Assembly: GCA_028023455.1 (NCBI GenBank)
Contig: JAQFVV010012418.1
Span: 8,057,244 to 8,121,243, forward strand
Length of the DNA stretch: 64,000 nucleotides
From: Epiperipatus broadwayi
Lineage: Eukaryota > Onychophora > Udeonychophora > Euonychophora > Peripatidae
Direction of reading: 5' to 3'
Position 1 is the first letter of the stretch; every line of letters starts with the position of its first letter. The translations under genes were made by a program, and so were the position numbers. This document shows positions 1-13,761 of the stretch, in pieces. The notes under the pieces were generated by a model. It was not told where the DNA came from. It worked only from the letters and a program-made list of their open reading frames with translations, and ran no database searches.

Positions 1-3000
1 CCTTCAGACAAATACTAAGTAATTAGTATTCACTTTTAGTTTTCAAGTTAAATTATCTGAATGAAGGAGTGAGAAGCTAATAGTTATACTTGTATTATAC
101 TCTTCATACAGTATATGTTAGGCCATGCGTTGAATAATAATTACAAAGGAATACTATTTTCGCACTATTAAAAAGGAACAATAAAAATGCTGGGAACTGA
201 AAATTACTGGAAGCTGATAAAATATTAGATGAGTATGACTTTTGCATTGTTATAAAATCTATCAGTTAATTTGAACTTTTGGTTATTATTCCTTAAGTCT
301 AATATTTCTTTTAGTTTTGAACTGATATTAGTGATAACAAATAACCAATTTATTGGTAATAACTTCATTATTTGTCAATTTCAACTAATTTTAAAAATGA
401 TACAGAACATAAATTTCACAAAGGAAAGAATTTTAAAATTTACTCTTTTAAAAGACTTTCTGGATGTTTATTACATTTCGACTGATGTCCGTAAAAGACT
501 ACATTATTATTAATTTAACATCTAGAACTAATTTACTTGGTTGTTGGTTTATTTTGCCACTTAATGAAGAAAAAAGTGTTCCAAATTCCTTTCATGTTCA
601 AATATTCACTGAATAATGCAAGAAACTTATAACGGAACTATTTTGCTATTTATAATCTGCTCCTGGCTTTGTCAATACATAGTTTCTATTGAATTTAATT
701 GTATCTGCAGAAAATATGTAAAGAAGCTCCTAAATTTGCATGTTTTCTTTTGAATTCTCTAGGAAAAGACTAGTAAAATATCTTCCAGCTAAGAAGAAAA
801 CAAAACGACTCCTCACTAAAGGAATTAATTCCTATTATGAGAAGAACTGTTAATTCTTTTTGGCTGATTTCAATGCACAAGAATATGTGTTTATAAATTT
901 AAATTTCATTATTTATATTCAATAATTATTTTATATTATATGCATATTTCTTTAGGATTTTTTTATATATTGTGTTATGGGATATTTATGACAGTATTTA
1001 CTACCAAGTATTGGTAAGAAAGAATATAAGTATATGGTTTATTATTATTTAAATATATATATATCCAGATAAATACTTTATTTCAACAATTATTAAGAGT
1101 TCATTAAGCTGATATTGGATACATCATCTTAGATTGTTGTACTGGATAAAACAACCTCAATATTTGGTATAAGTGAATATGCAGTGTGTCTGAGAGTCAG
1201 TGTATGAAATATTAATATCATACAGATTATAATATGTATATTGCTTTGCCATCATGTCTTATAAGACATATATATTAATTAATTAGATGAATGCTTTTAT
1301 TTTACATATGAGTGTGTGTGAATAACTATTTATATTATTACTATTGCTATTATTACATTTACATCTTATTCATTTAGTTATTGACATGCTGCTTGAAGTC
1401 GGCTGTTAATATGGCATTAGTGTTGATATTTTTTTCCCTTGCTAATGCATATGTTTAACCCCTCCATGAAAAAGAAATTGTGGCTTATTAATTTTTCAGC
1501 ACTACCTGCACAAAGATAATGGGTGCCCAGTTATATATGACTATTATCCACCTTGTCTGTATTTCTATGTTTAAATGTATTATTAAATATTCAAAGATGT
1601 CTTTCAATGCATATTTATTTTTTGCTAGTGACTGCCATTTAATATTTTAAGCAATTTTGAATCACATGTATCTTGTATCTATTTCCTCATTTTTCATAGA
1701 TAGTAATAGTATCAGAATAGTGTAATTATAGTTTGTGTGATATGTTATTTTATAATGTAAAAACAAATGTACTGATTTTAAGATGCAGTCAATGTCATAA
1801 GATAGTCAACATCATGCTGTTGGCCTAATATAGGCATATATAGTTGTTGTTTTACATTCAGTGGAAGATAGTTGAAGAGAAAATGTGTGGGATAATAATA
1901 ATGGTTGGAATTTAATAAATAATGCAACAGTTAATTTTATAATTAATAGCAATACTTAAAGAGATAGTTATGTTAAAATTGTATAAATATTTTATGTCAA
2001 TTTTTTAAAATAAAACTACTATATTTTTATTGTACTAAATGTTATATCTTATTTATGTTATAAATAAATATTGTTATTATTAAAACATGTTTCTGTTTTC
2101 ATTGCCATTACTATGGCATTCATTAACCAGAAAATCTCATATAAAATTTTATATTCATTGTTATAAAAGAGTACATTTCAATGATCACATATTAATCTTT
2201 ACTTGGTTTACTTTATCTACTTCATCTGCATTGTAATAAGTCATAGGTTTTATTAATTCCTATTTATTTTAAGTATATTTTTTATAATATAGTGAGTAGC
2301 ATAAAACGTGCCCTTCTATCTGCTGCATTTATTTCAACTAGTTATATTTATTTTAAGTTCATCTATCATAAAATTATAGACTAAGACATAAAGAAAATTT
2401 AAAATGCTATTAAATCTTTAGTATGATAACTATTGATTGGTTAAATATTGATATATTTATTTTGTGTATTTGCTTTCCATATTTAATTAAAGCACAAGAT
2501 GTCTATGCTTATAATATGAACCTTGAAAAAAAAAGTTTCCAACTCATAATTGTAGCCTAATAAGATTGTTCTATTAAGATAGTTCTTATTAATTGTTATT
2601 GTTATTAATTACATTATAAAAGAACCTGAAATTTGAGAGTTGTGAAGCATCTTGCTCACTATGTTTTTCTTTATCTTATTCTTTGGATAGTCTTTCTTTC
2701 TTATAGTAGTTACATTTGGGATTTCGGTGACCAACATTTGTGGGCTTGATTGTAAGGTTTCTTTTGTTCTTGTACCCTTTGGTCAGTCTTTCTTATAGTT
2801 ATATATTATTTATTTGTCTATTTATTTATAATAATTTTATAATTTAAATGACAAATAATTTATTTACAAAATAATATACATATACAAAAAACATTTTATA
2901 ATAAATACTTACTATGCACTAAAATGCAAAAATAATTGTTTTCTGCATATTCCACCTTTTATTTCAATTTAAAAATATAAAAATCCCCAATTATGGTTGA

Positions 3001-6000
3001 AGAAAACAATAATTTTTAGCTTTTTTTGTGCAAAATATAAAAAAGTTTTTATTATAAAATATTTTATATATATATTATTTTTAATTTTTTAATATTTATG
3101 TAGTAAATAAAAACATTTATTATAAAATATTTTTAACTTTTGAGTATTAGAATCTTTTTTTGAAGTTATTCCAATTTTAATTAAAACAAAGAATAAAAAC
3201 AATGTCATAGTGTAGGTAATATTTGAAAGGAAATGTTCAGACTAAAAATAGATTCATTATTTTGTTTGTGAAAGAAATGTTTTTTTTTTTAAAAAAAAAA
3301 AACTTTTACAATCAAAAGAAATTAAGATTCATTTTTATTTCTGTTTTAATTTAGTATAAATAGTTTTTAATGCAAGTTTTTAAAAAATATATATACTACA
3401 CTCATTCTCATAGCTGAAAACTTACTGAACAGATATTAATGCATTTGAAATTTAGTCCACCAACACCATTATACTAAACAAATAAGTAATAACTCTGAAA
3501 TATTTCATTGCCATATTGCATTGTCATCAATTTTGAACAAGTATAAAATTTAAAGGAAATCCATTTGATAAAAGTATGTTAAAACTTAATTACAAAATTT
3601 AACCTACACAAATAAACATTTTGTAAATTAAATAAATATATATATATAAAAGAAACAATAATTAAAAAATCTATCAAAGCTTGCTGTATAACAAATTAAT
3701 TAAATTACATAAATTAGTTTTATAAATATTTAAGTTTTTTAATATTCAAATTGTGAATGGACTTTAAAAGTATTTAAATCTCTAAGCTAAGTTCATAACT
3801 TCAGAAATCGTACTCCACCATATTGCCTGCTTAATCCAAGCTATCCATAAATTATTCTAAGGAGTGTGACAAAAGTGAAAAAATTAGAGCTAGTTTATAT
3901 CTCTACGTAATATCAGTTTTCATTTCAAATATCTTGAATTTTCTATCATTAGTAATAACGCTTCCTTTCATAAGAAGCTGTATAATATAAATAAACTTTG
4001 GTAGATAAATAGCTAATCATACACAGATAAACCCGCTAAGTACATCATTTATATCAATAACCCATAAAAATCTTTGTATATATATATATTGCAATAATAT
4101 AATAAGCTGAATCTTCTGTGAATGATTTTAGCTAAAAGTTTAAATTTTTTTATAAAACTTAATATTATTTTATAAAAACAAAATGTATCCACTAGAAAAA
4201 TTATATTTGTAATACAATTAAGACTTCATATGAAAATTAAACTTCACAGGTAATAGTGAATTCTATACAATATATATATATATCTTTGACATAATTTATT
4301 TTAAAAATTATACACATTAAGACATCAACAAAAACAGAATAATGAATTATACTCAAATCTAACTGAATATGTGTAAGAATGTATTTTGATATTTTTAAAT
4401 TCTTATTATTTTCTGAATCTATACAATTATCCCTTATTTGAAAGAAATAGTCTGGTATCATATTCTTTAGTGAATCCTTTATTAAAGCTTTCATATAGAT
4501 TCAATATTTTTTTGACACAATACAATAATGTTTATCAAGATTCTCTTTCTCTTCATAATCCCAACTACAAGTTCAATGGTTTTTTTCAGTCTTAATTAAA
4601 TACTTATAATTATGGATGTAACATTAGAAGTTTTAGGAGCTCAAGTAACATTAACATGAATTTCTTTTCTATTTTACTATTTGACAATTTGATGATTTAT
4701 TCTTATTAAATAAAAGGCTAGCTTTAGCATTCAACTTAGTTTTGTTCTTTCAAATTAGATCAATTATTTTTACCACATAAAATCAATCACTTCCCAGCAC
4801 CTCTTAAGCTTAGGAAAACTTCAACCATTGTTTCGAAGCATTTTAACTTTTAATTTTCAGTATCATTAATCATCATATCAGTCAGTCATTTGTTAGTCTC
4901 ACATATGCAGTCGCATTCTTTCAAATTTGAAAAAGTACGAGATAAAAAAATGAGAGGTGATTCAAGATATAATTTATACTGTAAAGATAAAAGATGAATA
5001 AAATCAATATTTTTTTTTTTTTAAAAAATATTTATTCTTATTGTCTTTTTTTCAAACTTGGATTTGGAGATATGGATTTGGCAAAACTACAATATTTTTA
5101 AAAAAAAAGAATGCTCTTAAAATTAATAATTTTGTATCTTTTTTTTTTTAAAGATTTTATACAAAAAAAAATCAAATTATTTTATTGCTAATAAATAATA
5201 AACAAATATTTTGTTTATATTTTTTACAGTATTATTTATATAGTTATTTATTTTATTTATCATTATACCATAGCTCTGAAGAAGACTGCCAGACAGTCAA
5301 AATGTAAGATTTTGTGTACATACTTTTTTTGGTAAAAAGTATTCAAAATAAAATGGACAAATTGCATTTATATAATATATTACAGTAAAACAATGGAAGT
5401 GGTGGATTTAGTGATATCTTTCTCCTCTATTTTTTATTTAAGGTATAGTTAGTAAGTTAATTATTTAATAAATATTTTTAAATTTCTAAAATTTCAGTTA
5501 ATAAATAGAACAATGTTTTGCCTTGAAAAATTTCATATAAGAATAAAAATGTGCAAAAAAAAAAAAAAGAAATTTCCAGTGATCAGTGTAGTGATTTTAT
5601 ATTGTAAGAAAGACAATTCGTAGAATTCAATATGATTATTGATAGACAAGATCAATTCCACTGTACTACTCCAAGAAGATTTATAGTTACTAGAGAAATG
5701 TATGCAATTTCAGCCTTAAAAAAAAAAAGCTTTAAATTTAAGCGTATAAATCAAAATAATCATATATTTTTTCACTTCAACAAATAAAGGATTCCGAATG
5801 AAAATGATTTACAACAGTTCCAGAATTCTACTAGTCCAAATAGGCAGAATGCTCTACACATTCATATTCTCCTCAAAGCTGTTTCATTTAGAAAATAGAA
5901 AATCAAGTGATATTTATAAAATTTATGATAACTATTTTAACTATTTCTAATGGCACATTTAATTATATATATATATTCTCCGCTATGATAACAAATGTGA

Positions 6001-6910
6001 GAGCTGGTGAATAAATATTAGAAACTAGCTGCCTTCATTTCTCCTTACTACAATTTGTTATGGAAGCAAATATTTTCCAATTAAGTTCTTACAATATAGT
6101 CCTTTTTTAAAAAAAAAAATCTAATTAAAATTTCAATCTACCATCTATTCTTAAAACATAACATAAAGACATCTGAAAAAAACAAATGACTTCCAAGATG
6201 TGCATTTCTAGTTTAATATATGATTAGTAATAATTATTAATATATTAATCTCAACTGATAGTGTCAAAGTTGGTGATGTGTTGTAGTAAACCATGAAATG
6301 TGCATCTTGGGAAACATTTATCTAGTTTTATTTATATCTTAAAAAAAAAAAGATATAGATGAAAAAAGAAGATAAAAATGGGTTATTCCATAGTTAACGT
6401 TTAATTATAAAACATATTTTAATATTTAACTGAGGATTAAAGTTTATATTTAAGTTGGAGATAATTTCTAGTTTAATAAATGATTAGAAATAGTTATTAA
6501 TATATTTGTCTGAAGTGGTCAAAATTGTGAATGCAGAAAGAATGTCACTTATAAGTCAAAGCTTACTGATTTCTTTTGTATCCATATATAATAAGCAATA
6601 TTACATTTCTATATATTTTCACACATATATTAGTGGGTAAATGACAACTAAATAATTCACATAAATATCATTGGATACTTGACAACTAAAAAAAATTAAA
6701 AAGAATTTTTAAGAAATTATTAAAAAAAAAATTAAAGATATGCTATGTAAAAAAAAGTTTAACAAGATTCCTAAAACTGAAGTCATTATGTTCCAACTCC
6801 TATTGCTGGGCTGAGCGACTAGCAAATAGTAATAGATAATCCCAATTAAAATGCACACAACCAAATTGAACAACTTAGTTTTAAAATAATTTAATATTAT
6901 ACAACCCAGT
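1..6910. other. AT-rich intron, no gene seen
   Basis: This stretch is extremely A+T-rich, with many A/T homopolymers (for example 3282-3302, 5551-5568) and short TA runs. The small ORFs here (271-513, 4237-4494, 4386-4595) are low-complexity translations with no recognisable domain. Two related segments of about 70 bp occur at 6210-6285 and 6470-6540 as diverged direct repeats. If the LRRFIP gene continues left of the window, this is intron sequence. Confidence 0.6.
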
Positions 6911-6990
6911 AATTCCTATAGATAAAAATATTTTTAATTAAACTGATTTCTACATCAGTTTAATTAAATATATTTTTAACTATAGGAATT
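6911..6990. repeat. 80-bp near-perfect palindrome
   Basis: The left half begins AATTCCTATAG and the right half ends CTATAGGAATT. The inner arms share AATTAAACTGAT/ATCAGTTTAATT around a loop of about 6 nt (TTCTAC). The whole would fold into one hairpin. It may be a very small foldback element or an RNA hairpin; nothing in the flanks decides between them. Confidence 0.8.
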
Positions 6991-7752
6991 TATTTGATTG
7001 CATACATGCTAAATTTATTTTTAATAAATTTAACCAAAACTGAATATTTTACAAAAGTTTTCATAATATAATGAAGCAGTTTTCATTTAAATTTCCTCCA
7101 AATTTAATATTATTACAGATGTTAAGTTACACAACTACATCTATTGTAATAAATCTCATTTAAAATAATAAAACATATTTAAAAAAAAAAAAAAAATTTT
7201 CAAAATTAAGATTACACAAGAATATCTTCTATCATTTTTATATTTTCCTATTTAAATTTTTTTTTTTTATTGCAAATATAATCCTGCACTATTTAGTATA
7301 GTGATTAGAATGATAAAAGCAAGCGCTAAAAATTCCTGGTTTGATCTGAACTGATGAAAATGGCAAACTAAACAAAAAAATCTTAATTTAATAAAATGAA
7401 TGAAATTGTATTCAAATTGCCATTTTGGTGTGCAAACATTACTTGAATTTCAGAATGAATTGTCCATAAGATTATTATTAATTGTTCTTTTTTTAAAATC
7501 AAAAATATAATCGTAACATTTTAAATGTATTTTAGGAGTACTATATATTCAACTAATTTACTATACTAAATTCATCACTGGTTAAAAAAAAACAATAACT
7601 AAATTTAATATGTTAGAATCAATAAGTGATCAAATACCATCAACAATAATAAAAATCATCACTCAAACATTACATGTGGGAGCAGATATTAAAATTTTTT
7701 TGTATACCAATTTTTTTAGGTTCAATATTGTAATGATATCCATCCTTTCTAA

Positions 7753-8860
7753 TACTTGATAATAAATCAAATTAACACAAAAATGAAAAATACAACATTT
7801 GCAAATTAATTTTAGTCTAATGGAACTTAAAGATAAGTAATTGGCAACCATGAACATGGTGAAATGACTAGACACATTTTATTTTTAATTGATAAAACTA
7901 TGTCACAAGTAATATATGAAAAACAATCTCTATGCAGATTCAATTATTTTCCTGATCACCCTCCACCTATATTATTATTAAATTAACAAAATAAAAAATC
8001 AGCTTGGAGAGACTTCGGAAGAGAAATAATCAAACAACAAAATTATTAATAACAACAATAACTTTAATTAACAAATAATAATAACAACAACTACAATAAT
8101 AAAAATATTCATATATTTATATTTAAAATAATATGATGTAAATGTGTGAGAGGTAAAAAATCTTTGTAGCTTTATAATTATAGAAAATTCAGTTATATAG
8201 CCATTAAAATCATTAACTTTAAATGTCTTCTAGCAATACTAACATTTAACTTCTTTTGATTTAATCCAGGATAGTTTTCTTATAAGCATCGAAATAAGTA
8301 GATTCACAGACAATTATAGGAGTATATTTCTTTTCTATAGTGCATTAGAGACAAGTTCCTTATAGTGTAAGTGGTGTGCATTTTTTTAGCTTCAGCTTTA
8401 AGCAGTAGTTGATAGACTGACTGGATTAAGATTAATTTGTTTAAAGCTCTATATTCAGGTACAATACTGGAAATATTAAGGAAAGCATTCTGGAGAGTTT
8501 TCTATTCCATAAAATGCATAATATTTCCTTAAATATTTATTACCATTTTTACTGACTTCTATACAACAAGTGATGCGATCAACCCTTCTCTCCCTTTCTT
8601 GGAAAGCAAACAAACTTAATGGGGTTTTTTTCTTCCCCAGTCATATGCAATTGTTTTTTATAGCAATGTTCTTTTGTTTAAAATAACATTCTTTATTTTA
8701 AAAAATATAAAATGATGATGCATTTTATTTTTAACAATGATTATTAATGTTTTCAAAACATTTCAAAATTTATTTACACATGACTTTTAATATTTTTAAT
8801 ATATAATAATAAAAAATATTTGTATAAAAGCAATGTCTGTAAACTCAAATGTGAGTTACA
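7753..8860. repeat. Direct duplication, copy 1 (about 1.1 kb)
   Basis: This segment is repeated in the same orientation at 9912-11066. Shared landmarks include ATGAAAAATACAACATTT at the left end, TTAATTTTAGTCTA, AACAATAATTTTAATTAACAAAT-like text in the middle, AAAGCATTCTG, and GTAAACTCA-ATGTGAG at the right end. Several indels separate the copies. No ORF of note lies inside. It may be a segmental duplication or two copies of an unknown non-coding element. Confidence 0.75.
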
Positions 8861-9911
8861 TTTGTTCCTCCTCCATTTAGGAATAAACTAATCAATTTAG
8901 CACAATCATCCCTCTATTTTATTTCTACGTTAAAAAACAATTTTCTTTTAATTTCACAACAATGTCATACTTAACCGTACTTCTTTGGAAATGGACTTTC
9001 AAGCTGGTATAAACATAATAAATAATATCACCCTTAGTCTAGATAACTTTTACAAATCCAGTATATGGGATATTCATATAAAAAATTTTGTTTCATTAAT
9101 TCCATTAAAATTATTTATTGGACTTAATCAATACTGAAATGAACAAAGAAATCTCCCACTGATAATGAGTATATCATGCAAAATGAACACCAAGAGAGCT
9201 ATCTCAAGCTCAAATATAATATTTTCTCTCACTTCCCCTATCAGCTGGGTCTTATCATCCTTTACTTCTGTAAACAAATTTTTTGTTTATTCTCTCAGTT
9301 CTTCATTCTGTTTTTTCATTTGGTCTCTATATTCTGTAAACATGCTTTTCGTGCTGTGTTTTCTCTTTTAAATTCTGCGAACATGTTCATGATCATATTC
9401 ATAAACTCACTAATTACAAGTCATAGTTTTATTTTCATGAGCTTCCATCTTTGCTTTAACTTGGTAATCATATATATAATTTATAATAAAATTCACTATT
9501 AACTTTCTATAAAAAATCTTTGAAAATATATATATATAAATTTTAATAATTTTTCTTCTCTTATTTATTTGCCAACTAGAATGCCCACTCCTCTTCCCCG
9601 AATGTAACATTTCTAAAACTGCAAGGTACTTTAATTTTAAAGCCTTATTTTATTTATTTATTTGCATACTGCTATTATCTCTACCAATCAATTTCTATCA
9701 CTATCGCTGTTTAAGACACTTATGAGTTTATTGATAGATTTTTATTTATAACAAAATAAATAATTATATTTATCATCTGACCAAGTATGTATATTCCGTA
9801 TTTGAATGACTATAAAAAAAATTAAACTAAATTGGATTCAATCCCTGTTTGTTTTAATCAAGTTAATCCCAAAACAAGACCCCCAAATATAATGGAATAC
9901 ACATTTTTAAC
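8861..9911. other. AT-rich spacer between duplicated segments
   Basis: No gene seen. Overlapping ORFs at 9165-9371 and 9176-9502 encode Phe/Ile-rich low-complexity peptides with no domain and no shared frame with any neighbour. Confidence 0.5.
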
Positions 9912-11066
9912 ACTTGACAATAGTCAAATTAACTATAAAATGAAAAATACAACATTTGTGAATTAATTTTAGTCTAGGGAATTTAAAGATAACTAATGGG
10001 CGATTGTTTACATGGTGGATTGACTGGACACATTTTATTGGTAATTGACAAAGCTATAATAATCACAAGTAACAATCAAATTGAACATACAAAATAATCT
10101 CTATGCAGATTCAATTATATTTCTTGATCAATACCCCACCCCCAAACCTAATATTATTATTATTATATTAATAAAATAAATAATTAATTTGAGTTCAGAT
10201 AAGAAACAATCAAGCAAAATTATTAGTAACAACAATAATTTTAATTAACAAATAGCATAAAAATAATAATAAAAAAAAATATTCACATATTTACATTTAG
10301 GATAATATGAAGCACATGTGTAAGACGGAGAAAATGTTTCTAGCTTTATAATAACCCATTGAGAAAGTTAATAGAAAATTCATTTAATTATCTTGTATAT
10401 TTGTGAGCTCAGGTATATTTCTGTCTCTGTAAATGTGGATATATGACCATTAAAATCATTAATTTTAAATGACTGCTAGCAATACTAACATTCAACTTTT
10501 TTTGATTTAATCCATGATAATTTTCCTATGAGCATTGAAATAAGTAAATTCACAGACTAATTATAGGAGTACATTTATTTCTCTTCAATAGTGTGGAAGT
10601 GTCATGGAATTTTTTAGTTTTAGCTTTAAGCAGTAGTTAATAGACTAGAAGGATCAAGATTAATTTTAAAACATTTCTTTCCTTACAACACCATATTCAG
10701 CTACAATGCTGGAAAGATTAGGGAAAGCATTCTGTAAGATTTTCTATTCCATAAAATGCTTTATATTTCCTTAGATCAAGAAGAAGTAACAATCCTTTCC
10801 TCCCTTTCTTGGAAAAGCAGATGAATTTAGTTTTTTTTCCCCACCCAGTCATTTGCACTGATTTCTATGGTAACATTCTTTTGTTTAAAATAATATTCTT
10901 TATTTTAAAAACAAAACAAAATGATAATACATTTTACTTTTAATAATTATTATTGTTTTCAAAACATTTTAAAATTTATTTACACATGACTTTTAATATG
11001 TTATATATAATAAAGAAAAATATCCACATAAAAGCACTACCTGTAAACTCAGATGTGAGGGTTACA
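9912..11066. repeat. Direct duplication, copy 2 (about 1.15 kb)
   Basis: Second copy of the segment at 7753-8860, in the same orientation, about 2.2 kb downstream. The copies match over their whole length with many substitutions and small indels, so the duplication is old. No coding signal is conserved between them. Confidence 0.75.
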
Positions 11067-11125
11067 ATATAGATTTTTGTAATTCAATTTTTACTAATTT
11101 TCTTCTTTTCTGAGCCAATGTAATA

Positions 11126-11318
11126 TCTGGTAAAATGAAAATGCACACAGAAAAGGTAGTTAGTTTTTTAATATTTCAATTACTTTCTAGCATGCTTTCA
11201 ATAGATTCATGCCATGAAAATGATATAATAAAAATATATTGAAAGCATACTAGAAAGTAATAAAGCTAAATATTATTAAAAAAACTACCTCTTCTGTGTG
11301 CATTTTCATTTTATCAAA
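11126..11318. mobile_element. Small palindromic MITE-like element
   Basis: About 190 bp with long inverted arms. The left arm begins TATCTGGTAAAATG, followed by AAAATGCACACAG; the right arm read in reverse gives TATTTGATAAAATG, followed by AAAATGCACACAG. The arms also share GAAAGCAT and CTAGAAAGTAAT, so most of the element folds back on itself. A TA target duplication is possible but not distinctive in such AT-rich sequence. No ORF. Confidence 0.7.
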
Positions 11319-13459
11319 TATAGACTTTTATATAGAAATCATTGATTCTTTAAAACTTGGATCAAGATTAAGATATTTATTGCATTAAAAAGATAATGAT
11401 AATGGAATAAATCATTCAATGAGATTATTATTTTTAAAAATATAAAGTTTGAATAGGCAATGAAATAACCTCTAGAGAGTTCACTATAAAATAAGATAGG
11501 AATTATAAACATTTACAATTGATAAAAATAAATTGAAGTCAGAATTGATATAAGGGCTAATTAAAATAAAATGTATTAAAAGATTAGCAAATAATGGCAA
11601 ATTATCATCAATGATAATCAAGTGTTACTGTTAATTAGTAGTATCCTATTATCTCTTTAATCTATCTGCCTTCTGATGAATATTTATCATACACACATAC
11701 ATAATATACACTAAATTGGAAATCATGTGATGTCTGAATAAACTGTCAATTTCTTATAATTGCCCAAACAGAATCAATCCAAGAATTTTTAGTTCTCGGG
11801 TTCATTTTTAAATTAACTGCTCATAATGTTATAAAACATAGCTTATATTTTAAAATGTCAAAACTATTTCAATTCACGTTACACTTTTAATCAACTTCTG
11901 TTAATAAAATTAGATATAAGTCAAAAGTCCTCTGTTTACAACTAGTTTTTGGCTCATTTATTTTTCCTTAAACTTATTATTTTTCAGTATCTTCTCTTTT
12001 CTTTTATTACCTTTATATTAAAATCTAACATATTATTATATTTTATAGTACATTATTTAATTTCTACATTAGTAGTGGTCTTAAAAAAAAACTAAATACA
12101 TTGATTTATAGAACCTGAAATATCACTATCTGGGCTTTTCTATACTAAATTTTAAAAAATTTATTTGTATTATTACATTTTTAGGGGCGATGATATTTTA
12201 GTCATTTGGCATACTATCTTTTTGGATAGGTATTTACTTTTAAAATATATAGATTGATGTGGAATTCATTTTTAAAAATGACCCATCTTCACAGAAGGAT
12301 TTATTACCATTAAATAACATTTTGTTTCTGGACTTTCTACTCATGAACTAATTAATAAATTTATTCCTTCTGTTGCAGAGTCTATTTTGAATCTATTCTA
12401 TATTTATAATAATGATCATAATTAAGAAAGCCTTTATATAAAAATTAATCCCATATTCAAATAAAAAAATATAGTATAAATACAATAATATGTTGACATC
12501 TAATATATTTATGATGAAGTTGTTGAGTTACAATAAATAGGTACTCGAATGGTAAGTTTGAAAACTGAAAATGAAAGCTGGAGGTGCAACCTAAGGAGCT
12601 TGAGCTCCACTACACAGGTTAATTACTTTTATTAATATTCATAAAAATCAATAACTAATTTGTAAGCATTACCATTCTGCATGCATAAACTCATTTTCAT
12701 AACTCAAGTCAAACAAGCTTATTTAAAATAAATTTTTATTTATTTTTTCTTTCATGCAGAAATATAGTTCATAATAGAATCATATAAATTAATAAGCAAA
12801 AAAAACTAACAATATCAGAATTATAAGTTATTGTTTAAAAAATTTTTAAACCAATAAATTTTTAGTTTCATTTTCTAACACCCTCCATTTCCATAAAAAA
12901 AAAAAAGTAAATTCTTATTAAATTCTTTCTTTTCCATTATTGTTGTGTTTTAAAATATTATCTTTTATAAAAGTAAAAATATATAAAAAAACAGAAAATA
13001 GAATATAAGTAATCTGGTAATATAAACGAACTTTGTTCCAAAACAGTTTTAAACCTGAAACATTGAATGGTATGAATGGAACATGTTAAAGCTCTGAATT
13101 GCTTTAAACTAAAAAAATTTGATACCTAAACATCTAAGGATTAAAAAATCTTAATTGGTAGAGAGTGTTATAATCATGCATTCAATAATATTTGCTCTAT
13201 ATAATTGGTTATAACACACACCCCTTTCATATGTTTCTATAGAAATATTATCATGGGGGGGGGGGGGGATTGAAATAAGTTTAAAATATTCAATATGCTG
13301 ATAAATATTATGCAAACATAATTTATAATTGCAAACTTCAAGGTTATAAACCAATAATGCTAAATTTGTCTCTATTAATAAGAGATTCAAATAAATTCAA
13401 TCAAGATAAATAATTAGATTTTTTTAAAAAATAAACAATCCAGAAAAAACATAAAATAC
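11319..13459. other. AT-rich intron, no gene seen
   Basis: Nothing recognisable as coding. It contains a 14-base G run at 13255-13268 and a short GC-richer patch near 12570-12620. The ORF at 13151-13390 (minus) reads through the G run and is not credible as a gene. Confidence 0.5.
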
Positions 13460-13555
13460 CTTCATATCTCTGTCAACTTCTATAGAGTCTTCACTACTTC
13501 GCCGAGAACTATAAGAAGAACCAGATGATTTTGTTGATACCCTCGATGTCATAGG
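13460..13555 (-). CDS. LRRFIP2: LRRFIP-family internal exon (Ser/Arg-rich linker)
   Basis: This 96-nt exon (32 codons, phase 0 at both ends) starts PMTSRVSTKSSGSSYSSRRS and ends SEDSIEVDRDMK. It is a serine-rich stretch with an SSRRSSEDS core matching the SSRRGSGDTS segment that lies just before the central coiled coil in LRRFIP1/2. On the minus strand the acceptor is TTTATTAAAG before CCT, and the donor after ATGAAG is GTATTT, weaker than the other two donors. RRxS-type sites make it a plausible kinase target (inference). The coiled-coil exons that should follow (DLKDQIQDVE-like in the family) were not recognised in positions 1-13459, so they probably lie to the left of the window. Confidence 0.87.
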
Positions 13556-13619
13556 CTTTAATAAACAAACAAATTAAAAAAAAGATTAATTCATATTTTT
13601 GAACATTACTTTTATGCAT

Positions 13620-13761
13620 TTAATAAATGTAAAGTGCTGTGTGCAGAATAATAATTATACTGAAAGGGTGCAATGTGACAAAATTCACACACACATAAAT
13701 GTTAATATCTTACTTAGTCTATAGAAATAGTAAAACTATAAGTATTTTAATTGATCTATAG
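13620..13761. repeat. LTR-like direct repeat, left member, first part
   Basis: This segment resembles 20360-20500 in the same orientation: TTATACT-AAAG, then TGTG-CAAAAT-CACA-ACAT, GTTAATA-CTTA, and copies of a TAGAAATAGTAAAA-type unit. It is interrupted at 13761 by the hAT element and resumes at 16637. As one of two direct repeats around the gypsy pol region it may be the 5' LTR of that element. Confidence 0.5.

Noticed and set aside
9165-9502. Overlapping plus-strand ORFs rich in Phe, Ile and Ser
   Set aside because: Low-complexity translation of T-rich DNA, with no domain and no splice context.
13255-13268. 14-base G run
   Set aside because: Simple homopolymer; the ORF through it (13151-13390) is not credible and no G-quadruplex context (several G tracts) is present.
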